Translations under genes and position numbers: made by a program
The notes under the pieces: model-generated
What the model saw: the letters and a program-made list of their open reading frames with translations, nothing else
Databases searched by the model: none
What the model was told of the DNA's origin: nothing
Part shown: in pieces, positions 1 to 5,823 of the stretch
How the letters are laid out: each line of letters starts with the position of its first letter
Numbering within the stretch: the stretch's first letter is position 1
Origin: CAZKMM01 sp964553915
GTDB taxonomy: Bacteria > RBG-13-61-14 > DRUE01
NCBI GenBank assembly: GCA_964553915.1
Contig: CAZKMM010000141.1
Location: 1 to 5,824 of the forward strand
Direction of reading: 5' to 3'
DNA length: 5,824 bases

Positions 1-710
1 TCCGCAAGGGAAATAGTTAAAGAATATCCAGAACAGGATTGATTAAACTTTAATCTGAGCTGAACCTGGTTCTTGTCCAGGTCAGGATATGCTTTAAAAC
101 TCTCCAGCCAGCACTCCCCTACCCCTTCCAGCCAGACCGTCTGCCAGATGCCAGTGGTGGGCGTATAGTAAATAGTGTATCCTTTTCCCCGGGAGCTTTG
201 TTTTCCCCGAACCTGCCTCTGCTCCGAAGAATCATACACCCGCACCACCAGGATATTCTCGCCCTCTTTTAAATTTTTGGTTATATCAAAATAAAATGGG
301 GTGTATCCGCCAGTATGTTCTCCGAGAAATTTACCATTGAGCCAGACCCTTGCCTGATAATCCACTGCCTCAAAATGAAGCAGAACCCGCTCCGCCTGTT
401 TCAAACCCGGCTCCAGCTCAAATCTCTTTAAATACCAAAAGTATTTTCCTTTGAGTTTCTTACCAATTCCGCTCAGAGGAGATTCTATTTCAAAGGGAAC
501 AATGATTTTTCCACCCAGGCTCTTTTTCCCCCACCATTTTTGTTTCTCACCGATATTTTTTGGGTCCGGGGCAAAATCCCATTTTCCATTAAGGCACTGC
601 CATCTGGAGCGAAGCATATCCGGACGGGGATGCTCACATCTGGGCATATCTGCCAGAGCTGAGAAAAATCCCCAGACCAATATCAACAAAAACCATACCG
701 CTCTTTTCAT
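1..710 (-). CDS. Secreted glycoside hydrolase family 2 enzyme, N-terminal part (3' end cut by window)
   Basis: Read on the minus strand from ATG at 710, the frame stays open for 236 codons to the left edge. Residues 1-20 form a signal peptide: KR at the start, a hydrophobic core, then an ALA cleavage site before Asp21. Residues about 32-195 match the GH2 sugar-binding (jelly-roll) domain: LNGKWDF (40-46), the VWLNGKFLGEHTGGYTPF stretch (122-139), FDIT (141-144), GENILVVRV (150-158) and the closing GIWQTVWLE (187-195). The immunoglobulin-like domain appears to begin after about residue 200. The TIM-barrel catalytic domain with its two glutamates lies outside the window, so beta-galactosidase, beta-glucuronidase and beta-mannosidase activities cannot be told apart. 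Family knowledge suggests hydrolysis of non-reducing terminal sugars. The signal peptide puts it in the periplasm or outside the cell. It is transcribed divergently from the AOR operon. Confidence 0.9.
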   Translation of the reverse strand, partial: MKRAVWFLLILVWGFFSALADMPRCEHPRPDMLRSRWQCLNGKWDFAPDPKNIGEKQKWWGKKSLGGKIIVPFEIESPLSGIGKKLKGKYFWYLKRFELEPGLKQAERVLLHFEAVDYQARVWLNGKFLGEHTGGYTPFYFDITKNLKEGENILVVRVYDSSEQRQVRGKQSSRGKGYTIYYTPTTGIWQTVWLEGVGECWLESFKAYPDLDKNQVQLRLKFNQSCSGYSLTISLA

Positions 711-711
711 T

Positions 712-720
712 TCCTCTCCT
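712..720 (-). promoter_or_regulatory. Ribosome binding site of the GH2 gene
   Basis: On the minus strand AGGAGAGGA lies just upstream of the ATG at 710, with AGGAG five bases from the start codon. This good Shine-Dalgarno match fixes the start, which also gives a complete signal peptide. Confidence 0.75.
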
Positions 721-736
721 TTAAAATTTTGTTTTT

Positions 737-764
737 ATCATAGCCAAAAATTTTAAATTGAAAA
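737..764 (-). promoter_or_regulatory. Candidate promoter of the GH2 gene
   Basis: On the minus strand there is a TATGAT -10 (plus positions 737-742) and a weak TTTTCA -35 (759-764) separated by 16 bases. Transcription would start near 730, leaving a leader of about 20 nt that includes the ribosome binding site. The -10 is five of six to consensus and the -35 only four of six. The region is AT-rich, so chance matches are likely. Confidence 0.35.
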
Positions 765-770
765 AATCTG

Positions 771-800
771 TTTTAGGAAAAATTTGAAATTACCCTAAAA
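771..800. repeat. 7-bp inverted repeat flanking the AOR promoter -35, possible operator
   Basis: TTTTAGG at 771-777 and its exact reverse complement CCTAAAA at 794-800 are separated by 16 bases, and the candidate -35 of the ferredoxin/AOR promoter (784-789) lies between them. This geometry would suit a dimeric regulator. AT-rich sequence makes 7-bp repeats fairly easy to get by chance, and no regulator gene is nearby. Confidence 0.3.
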
Positions 801-811
801 GGTGTTAAAAT
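784..811 (+). promoter_or_regulatory. Candidate promoter of the ferredoxin-AOR operon
   Basis: TTGAAA at 784-789 and TAAAAT at 806-811, 16 bases apart, each match the sigma-70 type consensus at five of six positions. Transcription would begin near 818, giving a leader of about 23 nt ahead of the TTG start at 841. It would exclude the alternative in-frame GTG at 802, which sits upstream of the -10. Confidence 0.45.
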
Positions 812-828
812 CTCCCAGATATTTTATC

Positions 829-834
829 AGGAGG
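829..834 (+). promoter_or_regulatory. Ribosome binding site that selects the TTG start at 841
   Basis: AGGAGG is a perfect Shine-Dalgarno core, six bases before TTG 841. The longer reading from GTG 802 would translate through this site and add 13 residues that fit no ferredoxin N-terminus. Confidence 0.8.
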
Positions 835-840
835 ATAAAG

Positions 841-1386
841 TTGAAGCTCACGGTAGTTCCCGAGCGGTGCAGTGGCTGTAAGCTCTGCGAACTTGCCTGT
901 TCCATTAAAAAATTCGGAGTAATCAATCCGAAAAAATCCGGGATCCGGGTAATGGTGGTTTATCCTTCTCCGGTAATTCGGATGCCGATTTTCTGCCATC
1001 AATGCAAGGAGCCCAAATGTGCAGAAAACTGCCCGACCGGAGCCATTGAGCGTGAAAACGGTATTGTCAGAATCCTGGAAGAAGAATGCATTGCCTGTGA
1101 GCAGTGTATTATTTCCTGTCCGTTTGGGGCAATTTTTACTCATGAGGATATTCAGGTGCCTTTCAAATGCGACCTGTGCAATGGAGAGCCAGAATGCGTT
1201 AAAGCCTGTCCAACCAAAGCCCTGATTTATGTTCCCAAGCATATGCTCGGTCAGGCACAGAGACTTCAAAATGTCCTGAAATACGCTCATATGAAGCAGG
1301 TAGAATATGTAGAGAAGGGAGAGAGGAAAATTCTTCACTACACTCAGGCAGAGAAAAAAGAAAATAACCGAAAGAGGCAGGAATGA
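841..1386 (+). CDS. Four-cluster [4Fe-4S] ferredoxin subunit paired with aldehyde oxidoreductase
   Basis: This 181-aa protein should carry electrons to or from the AOR encoded directly downstream. Four complete Cys motifs are visible. Cluster I is C10-x2-C13-x2-C16-x3-C20, II is C52-x2-C55-x4-C60-x3-C64, III is C83-x2-C86-x2-C89-x3-C93, and IV is C110-x2-C113-x5-C119-x3-C123. Motifs II-IV each end in a Cys-Pro. This is the DMSO reductase B/HycB-like layout, known in AOR small subunits such as AorA of Aromatoleum. No signal peptide or membrane segment is present, so it is cytoplasmic. Residues 129-181 form a charged, cysteine-free tail. The start is TTG 841, chosen for its perfect ribosome binding site. 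The stop overlaps the AOR start by 4 nt, which suggests translational coupling and matched amounts. BamC-type ferredoxins of benzoyl-CoA reductase systems are a less likely alternative. Confidence 0.88.
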   Translation: MKLTVVPERCSGCKLCELACSIKKFGVINPKKSGIRVMVVYPSPVIRMPIFCHQCKEPKCAENCPTGAIERENGIVRILEEECIACEQCIISCPFGAIFTHEDIQVPFKCDLCNGEPECVKACPTKALIYVPKHMLGQAQRLQNVLKYAHMKQVEYVEKGERKILHYTQAEKKENNRKRQE

Positions 1387-3227
1387 AAATCAAAGGCGGA
1401 TATTTCTGGAAAATTTTATGCGTTGACCTTTCCCGGCAGAGAACCGAGGTTCGGGAATTCGCACCAGAACAGGCTTTAAAATACATCGGAGGGAGAGGCT
1501 TTGGTGCCAAAATTCTCTTTGACCAGCTTCGGGCTCATAATTTCCAGCTTGACCCTTTTGGTGAAGAGAATCTTTTGATTATCTCTCCGGGACCACTCTG
1601 CGGAACCTTTATGCCTGCTTCTGGAAAGACCAGTTTTGTCAGTCTTTCTCCTGCAACCGGGATTTATGGTGATTCTTCAATGGGTGGAAGCTTTGGGGTG
1701 GAACTTCGCCAGGCAGGTTATGACGCTCTGGTCATCTTTGGAAAAGCAGAAGAGCTATCCTATCTCTGGATTGATAATGACAAAGTAAAAATTGTTCCTG
1801 CCCCGGAAATGAAAGGAAAAACCGTGCTGGAGAGCGAGGGGCTGATTCGGAAAAGAACCCAAGATATAGACCTGAAGATTCTTGCCATTGGTCCGGGGGG
1901 AGAGAATCAGGTGGTTTTTGCCTGCATCACTGGTGATTGGGGAAGGAACGCAGGAAGATGCGGAATTGGAGCAGTGATGGGCTCCAAGAATTTGAAGGCG
2001 ATCGCGGTTCGGGGCACAAATGACCTTCCAGTGGCAGACTTAAACCGGCTGGTTAAGGAAAGCAAAGAAGGATTTGCAGACCTGTCAAGCCGGGAACTGT
2101 TTGAATTCTGGCAGGACCAGGGACTGATGAGCGTGGTGGATTACCTCAACACTCTGGGAGTAATGCCCACTTATAATTTCAAAGACGGCTATTTTGAGCG
2201 GGCAGAAAAAATCAATGGCTACACAATGGAGGATGATTATAAAATTGGAAACAGCGCCTGTTTTGCCTGTCCAATGTGCTGTGGAAATATATGTCTGGTA
2301 AAAGATGGCAAATATTCCGGAACCGTGGTGGAGGGACCAGAGTATGAAACCACCTGTATATTTGGCTCCAATTTAGGAGTGGACAATTTTGCTTTTATTC
2401 TTAAGGCGAACCAGCTCTGCGATGAGCTGGGTTTAGATACCATCTCCACCGGCAATTTAATTGGAGCGGTAATTGAGGGGTATCAGGAAGGGATTTTGGA
2501 TTTGGATGATACTGATGGCTTGGCTTTAAACTGGGGAGATGAGGAAGCGATCATCAAGCTGATAGAAAAGATTGCCCGAAAAGAAGGAATTGGCGAGATT
2601 TTAGCCGGGGGAAGCAGAAGGCTTCTTAAGGAATATCCCAAAATGGCTCCTTTTGTCAATCAGGTAAAGGGCTTGGAGCAGAGTGCCTATGATGCCCGGG
2701 TAGCAGTGACAATGGCGCTGGCTTATGCTACTTCAGACATTGGCGCCCATCATACCCGTGCCTGGCCCTTAGCCCATGAGCTGGAAGCAGGAGCAAACTG
2801 GCCGCCGGAGAAAAAGGTAGAGCTGGTAATTCATCATCAGACCATCCGCCCACTTTTTGATATGCTCGGCGTGTGCCGGCTTGCCTGGATTGAGCTCGGC
2901 TTCCCTGAAGAATTCTATGAAAAAGCCTATCAGGCGGTGGTAGGAGTGGATTATAATTTACAGGACCTGCTGGAACGCTCCCGAAGGGTTTATGACCTGA
3001 CCCGTCTGATAAATAATAAGCTGGGAATCAGCAAAAAAGATGACTACCCGCCCGAGCGGTGCTTTGCTCAGCCAATTCTTTCCGGTCCCTTTGCCGGCAA
3101 AAAGCTGGACCGGGAGATTTATGAGGAACATCTCAAGCTTTACTATCAAGCCCGGGGGTGGGATGAGCAAGGACGGGTGCAAAAAGAGCAGGAAGAAGAG
3201 TTTATGAATGAACCGGATTTTCTTTAA
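1383..3227 (+). CDS. Tungsten/molybdenum aldehyde:ferredoxin oxidoreductase, catalytic subunit
   Basis: At 614 aa this is full length for the AOR family, whose members hold a bis-pterin W or Mo cofactor and a [4Fe-4S] cluster and interconvert aldehydes and carboxylic acids. The N-terminal domain carries YIGGRGFGAK (34-43), a SPGPLCGT segment and a SKNLKAIAV segment. The cluster ligands are C293, C296 and C300 in C-x2-C-x3-C, with C498 as the distal fourth. Pterin-contact motifs are DELGLD (347-352) and DMLGVC (493-498), the latter with Val in place of the usual Leu. EGPEYET (317-323) and H456/H457 in DIGAHH lie where the active-site Glu and His of the Pyrococcus enzyme fall. No signal peptide is seen. 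AGAGG at 1373-1377 precedes the ATG. Substrate cannot be read from sequence. A BamB-like role is possible but no other benzoyl-CoA reductase gene is visible. Confidence 0.93.
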   Translation: MKIKGGYFWKILCVDLSRQRTEVREFAPEQALKYIGGRGFGAKILFDQLRAHNFQLDPFGEENLLIISPGPLCGTFMPASGKTSFVSLSPATGIYGDSSMGGSFGVELRQAGYDALVIFGKAEELSYLWIDNDKVKIVPAPEMKGKTVLESEGLIRKRTQDIDLKILAIGPGGENQVVFACITGDWGRNAGRCGIGAVMGSKNLKAIAVRGTNDLPVADLNRLVKESKEGFADLSSRELFEFWQDQGLMSVVDYLNTLGVMPTYNFKDGYFERAEKINGYTMEDDYKIGNSACFACPMCCGNICLVKDGKYSGTVVEGPEYETTCIFGSNLGVDNFAFILKANQLCDELGLDTISTGNLIGAVIEGYQEGILDLDDTDGLALNWGDEEAIIKLIEKIARKEGIGEILAGGSRRLLKEYPKMAPFVNQVKGLEQSAYDARVAVTMALAYATSDIGAHHTRAWPLAHELEAGANWPPEKKVELVIHHQTIRPLFDMLGVCRLAWIELGFPEEFYEKAYQAVVGVDYNLQDLLERSRRVYDLTRLINNKLGISKKDDYPPERCFAQPILSGPFAGKKLDREIYEEHLKLYYQARGWDEQGRVQKEQEEEFMNEPDFL

Positions 3228-3243
3228 TTTCTTCTGCTCCCGC

Positions 3244-3272
3244 TTGACAGGGCTGGCTTGAGACATCATATT
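3244..3272 (+). promoter_or_regulatory. Candidate promoter of the FmdB-type gene
   Basis: TTGACA at 3244-3249 is a perfect -35, followed after 17 bases by CATATT at 3267-3272, four of six to the -10 consensus. Transcription would begin near 3279, at the very start of the ribosome binding site, giving an unusually short leader. The gene may instead be read through from the AOR operon, 63 nt upstream. Confidence 0.35.
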
Positions 3273-3278
3273 TAACTT

Positions 3279-3286
3279 GGGAGGAG
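3279..3286 (+). promoter_or_regulatory. Ribosome binding site of the FmdB-type gene
   Basis: GGGAGGAG lies four bases before the ATG at 3291 and is a strong Shine-Dalgarno match that fixes the start of this small gene. Confidence 0.75.
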
Positions 3287-3290
3287 TTAG

Positions 3291-3518
3291 ATGCCGTTAT
3301 TTGAATATATCTGTCAGAAGTGCGGAGAGGAGTTTGAGGAGCTGGTTTTAAACGCTTCGGAAAAAGTTAAGTGCCCGAAGTGTTCCTCTTCCCGGGTAAA
3401 GAAAAAGATGAGTGTTTTCGCTCATAAGAGCGGAGAAAACTTCCGCCCTTCCTCTGCAAATTCTTCCTGTTCCACCTGCTCTGCCACTTCCTGTGCTACC
3501 TGCGGAATAAAAAAATAA
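3291..3518 (+). CDS. FmdB-type zinc-ribbon protein
   Basis: This 75-aa protein begins with the MPLFEYICQKCG signature of the FmdB/CxxC_CXXC_SSSS family. A zinc ribbon is formed by C8-x2-C11 and C28-x2-C31, with the FEELV stretch between and a KKKM segment after. A serine-rich linker leads to a second Cys group, C60-x2-C63-x4-C68-x2-C71, also common in the family and able to bind a second metal ion. The family was named as putative regulators in formamidase/amidase gene clusters; its molecular role is not settled. It is the last rightward gene before a convergent junction and lies 63 nt after the AOR, so it may be cotranscribed. No functional tie to AOR can be read from the sequence. Confidence 0.85.
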   Translation: MPLFEYICQKCGEEFEELVLNASEKVKCPKCSSSRVKKKMSVFAHKSGENFRPSSANSSCSTCSATSCATCGIKK

Positions 3519-3524
3519 CCAACA

Positions 3525-3600
3525 CTTTTAACAGAACCTTAAAAGCTTAGCTCCTCTTTTGGGCAGAGAAAATCAAAGAGCAAAATCTGCCAGAAGCTAA
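3525..3600. terminator. Nested inverted repeats in the convergent gap, possible bidirectional terminator
   Basis: Three inverted repeats fall between two convergent genes: CTTTTAA/TTAAAAG (3525-3531 and 3539-3545, 7-nt loop), TTAGCT/AGCTAA (3547-3552 and 3595-3600), and inside it GGCAGA/TCTGCC (3562-3567 and 3586-3591). The outer right arm includes the stop codon of the leftward gene. Stems are short and AT-rich and no clean T-run follows on either strand, so this is not a classic intrinsic terminator. Location is the main support. Confidence 0.35.
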
Positions 3601-4457
3601 TATTCAAGGCAGGCAGATTCTTTTATTATCCTGAATTCATCATTTTGAAATTTTAAAAGGTATCGGCAGACCCGGGCACCATCTCCACCGCTCCCGAGTA
3701 AAAATAAAGATTCCTCTTTCTGGAAGATAGCAGAGAGGAAAATCCCGGCAGGCAAAATTTGAAAAATGTCCTTGCTTCCCAGACAGGCACGGGTTTGATA
3801 TTCCTCCAACTCAAAATCTTTTTGGGGATGATGCCAGAAGCTTGTCAGATAAAAATCCTTTTCCTGAAATGAAAACCTATAGCAGGATTGCCCGGTAAAG
3901 ACCTCTCCTTTAAAGCCGGACTCACACCGGAAAAGATACTCCCCGCACTCCTGCAAAGAAATTTTATCAAAGGTAATCATCCGGGGAGCAAAATTCTCTT
4001 CGGGCTTTTTCTCCTCCCAGGCTAAAAGCCAGCGGGTAGTTTTAAATTCTTTTTTTCTGGGAGGATTGAGAATTGCCAGGGTAAAAATCGTTCCCTGATT
4101 CGGACGGAAATAGCCTAAATCCACCAGCGGGCAGGTAATGATTTTCCCAGCCTCGCTTAAAAGCTGAAACTTAGACTTGCGGGTCAATCCAGTGAGGTTG
4201 AAAATTTTTTCCAGTCTTTTCTTGTCTTTAATCACCCATAGTTTACCCACCCCGGGATAAGGATGACCTGCCTCTGCTAGATTAACAATCTGGTTTTCAG
4301 CTTCTATCTCCAAATAACCTGGCTCCAAAACCAGTGTCCAGTATCCTGCATAATCTCCGCAATCCCTGGGAAGGTGAACTGGGAAAAAATATCTCTGTTC
4401 TCCTTGCAAACTCATTCCCAGAAAAAGAAAAATCAGCCAGATAATCTGTTTGCTCAT
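3597..4457 (-). CDS. Secreted protein of unknown function, partner of the LPP20-like lipoprotein
   Basis: I do not recognise this 286-aa protein. It starts with a signal peptide: SKQ, a hydrophobic core at 5-17, and a likely cut near residues 18-20, with no lipobox Cys. The mature part is rich in aromatic and alternating hydrophobic residues, which suggests beta structure, and has scattered cysteines, the first in RDCGDYAGYW (31-40). Near the C-terminus LLGSGGDGARVCRYLLKF looks like a turn plus strand of the kind seen in beta-propeller blades, but one such segment is not enough to assign a fold. No catalytic motif is evident. Its ATG overlaps the stop of the upstream lipoprotein gene by 4 nt, and only a weak GGG (4461-4463) serves as ribosome binding site, so translation is probably coupled. 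It likely acts in the periplasm or at the surface with the lipoprotein. Confidence 0.8.
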   Translation of the reverse strand: MSKQIIWLIFLFLGMSLQGEQRYFFPVHLPRDCGDYAGYWTLVLEPGYLEIEAENQIVNLAEAGHPYPGVGKLWVIKDKKRLEKIFNLTGLTRKSKFQLLSEAGKIITCPLVDLGYFRPNQGTIFTLAILNPPRKKEFKTTRWLLAWEEKKPEENFAPRMITFDKISLQECGEYLFRCESGFKGEVFTGQSCYRFSFQEKDFYLTSFWHHPQKDFELEEYQTRACLGSKDIFQILPAGIFLSAIFQKEESLFLLGSGGDGARVCRYLLKFQNDEFRIIKESACLEY

Positions 4458-5611
4458 TTTCCCAGCTTCTCTATCTGATATTTTTCCTCCAGCCTCTGGG
4501 AAAGCTGGTTTGCAAAATATTCTCCTGCCAGGCTCAAAGACTTCAATACCGCCTGCTGGGGGCTGGTTCTTCCAACCTTGCTGGAAATCACCTCTGGCTG
4601 ATAAATGCTGATTAAAACCTCTCCCCGGGAAAAGTCAATTAAATCCAGCCTCCCGCCCACCAGAAAGAAATGATAAAAATGACTGCCAATCTGGGTTAGA
4701 CTTAACCCGTTTAACTCAAAACTTCCTAAAAGAAAATAATCCGGCTCCTGATTCAGAGGGAGCTGGTGGCTGGAGATTTTCTCCTGAATCTCCTCCGGAA
4801 GCATCAGCCGAAGTTTTTCCGGTGCAGGCACCACAGAAAAGCCATAACTGGATAAAAGAGAAAACAGATGGCTTTCTATAACCCGGCTTTCCGGCTGATA
4901 AGGATTTTCCTCAAAAGCTAAAACCATTACTTTAATGGAATTTCTCAGCTCAGATTCTTTTACAATCAAATCTGCCATTGAAAAATCAACCCTGGTAAAT
5001 TGCCCGCAAATTACCTGTCCTTCCGCCTGCAGATTAATTAATTTTTTTAGCCGGTTCTTTGCCTGAAGCAAAAAAGAAAGGCAGGAAAGCAAATCCTTCT
5101 CTTCCTCTTTCTTTTTTGCCAGCTTCAGATAATTTTCCAGCTCCTGACTCAAATTAGAGATTTTTTGCTCTAAAATCGGGCAGACCTTTTTTCGGTCTAA
5201 AACCGCCAGAGCATAGTAAACCTGCTCCTTGGAGTCATAATAACGCCGGGCAATCTCCACTCCTTCCAGAACCAGCTCCTCCTGAGAAACCACTGAGCTA
5301 CGAACCTCCTGAGCAAATCTGAACAATTGCTCTGCTCCCAGGCGATTAAGCTCCTCCTCTGCCCGAATGCTGAGCCGAGATTTAATCTTCGTGCGAATCT
5401 GCCGGGCAAGTTCAGCCCGGGCGTTCTGCTCTGCCTGAAGCTGGTCCTGAGCCGGGTTCCCGCTTGCTTTTGCCCTTCCCACCCCGATTAAATATCTGCT
5501 GGAAGGATATTCCCTGGTCTTTCCTTCAATCCATTTTGGTTTTTTTTCCAGAGAGGAGCAGGAAAATATCAACCCCCATAAAAGCAAAAATACCTGCCAG
5601 TGGCTCATCAT
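4454..5611 (-). CDS. LPP20/FlgT-like outer-membrane lipoprotein
   Basis: This 385-aa protein starts with a lipoprotein signal peptide ending LIFSC, with Cys18 as the lipidated residue and Ser19 at +2, which favours outer-membrane sorting. PKWIEG followed by YLIGVGRA (25-47), the long Ala/Gln-rich helix (about 54-100) and YYALAVLDRKKV (132-143) are the pattern of the LPP20 domain, also found at the N-terminus of flagellar FlgT. A charged coiled-coil-like helix covers about 146-193. From about 226, IKVMVLAF and SSYGFSVVP resemble the TolB/CsgG-like second domain of FlgT-type proteins, and a helix near the C-terminus closes it. Role is inferred as envelope structure or assembly; no flagellar gene is visible. 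Met1 and Met2 (5611 and 5608) are both possible starts. No later Met keeps the signal peptide. It heads a two-gene operon. Confidence 0.82.
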   Translation of the reverse strand: MMSHWQVFLLLWGLIFSCSSLEKKPKWIEGKTREYPSSRYLIGVGRAKASGNPAQDQLQAEQNARAELARQIRTKIKSRLSIRAEEELNRLGAEQLFRFAQEVRSSVVSQEELVLEGVEIARRYYDSKEQVYYALAVLDRKKVCPILEQKISNLSQELENYLKLAKKKEEEKDLLSCLSFLLQAKNRLKKLINLQAEGQVICGQFTRVDFSMADLIVKESELRNSIKVMVLAFEENPYQPESRVIESHLFSLLSSYGFSVVPAPEKLRLMLPEEIQEKISSHQLPLNQEPDYFLLGSFELNGLSLTQIGSHFYHFFLVGGRLDLIDFSRGEVLISIYQPEVISSKVGRTSPQQAVLKSLSLAGEYFANQLSQRLEEKYQIEKLGK

Positions 5612-5617
5612 CTCTGC

Positions 5618-5646
5618 AATATAACTTATCAGCTGATGCTTGGCAA
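5618..5646 (-). promoter_or_regulatory. Promoter of the lipoprotein operon, possibly giving a leaderless mRNA
   Basis: On the minus strand TTGCCA (5641-5646) and TATATT (5618-5623) are each five of six to consensus with an ideal 17-bp spacer. The -10 ends only six bases before the ATG at 5611, so the expected start of transcription falls at or within two bases of that ATG. There is no strong ribosome binding site, only GCAGAG abutting the ATG. Confidence 0.5.
5628..5637. repeat. 10-bp perfect palindrome in the promoter spacer
   Basis: ATCAGCTGAT is a perfect palindrome lying wholly between the -35 and -10 of the lipoprotein promoter, a common place for a repressor or MerR-type activator site. 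It may also be chance; a second copy was not noticed in the window. Confidence 0.3.
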
Positions 5647-5661
5647 GAAAAGAAAAATACG

Positions 5662-5673
5662 CTTCAAATGAAG
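5662..5673 (-). terminator. Weak hairpin after the right-edge gene
   Basis: CTTCA and TGAAG form a 5-bp stem with a 2-nt loop. On the minus strand it is followed by GCG and then a T-rich run, TATTTTTCTTTTCTTG. The stem is too short and AT-rich for confidence, but its position, between the stop at 5701 and the promoter at 5646, would suit a terminator. Confidence 0.25.
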
Positions 5674-5700
5674 ATTTTTTCCAGACCCTTTACCGCAGAA

Positions 5701-5823
5701 TTAAAAAAATTCCTCCAGCCAGTTTAATAGTTCATTTATTGCTCCCTGGCTCATTCTGGAAGGAGCAGGAATTAAAAAGCAGGGAAGCTCCTCCAGATAC
5801 TGAGATAATCGCTCCTTCTGAAC
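5701..5823 (-). CDS. C-terminal 40 codons of an unrecognised gene (5' end cut by window)
   Basis: Entering from the right edge, one minus-strand frame reads 40 codons to a TAA at 5701-5703. The peptide has normal protein composition: ERLSQYLEEL, then CFLIPAPSRM, then INELLNWLEEFF at the end, suggesting a helix, a strand-like segment and a closing amphipathic helix. No motif identifies it. It lies 89 nt upstream of the lipoprotein gene on the same strand, so readthrough is possible. A second frame is open from the edge to a TGA at 5732-5734, but its Ser/Gly-rich peptide looks less like protein. Confidence 0.6.
   Translation of the reverse strand, partial: VQKERLSQYLEELPCFLIPAPSRMSQGAINELLNWLEEFF

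Noticed and set aside
451..756. 101-codon open frame on the plus strand over the GH2 gene start
   Set aside because: The opposite strand encodes a clear signal peptide and GH2 domain. This frame gives a Phe/Pro/His-rich peptide and runs into the AT-rich intergenic region.
792..803. ACC-CTAAAA-GGT imperfect palindrome in the AOR promoter spacer
   Set aside because: Only three base pairs are symmetric, and the longer TTTTAGG/CCTAAAA repeat accounts for most of it.
805..1338. 177-codon open frame on the minus strand opposite the ferredoxin gene
   Set aside because: It is antisense to a gene with sixteen well-placed cysteines, its peptide has no recognisable motif, and no ribosome binding site was identified. 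It is a shadow of the real coding strand.
1199..1510. 103-codon minus-strand frame spanning the ferredoxin/AOR junction
   Set aside because: Both plus-strand genes are certain here and the frame has no motif or start signal.
5464..5727. 87-codon open frame on the plus strand across the lipoprotein start
   Set aside because: It crosses the signal peptide, promoter and stop of two minus-strand genes, and its product has no recognisable features.
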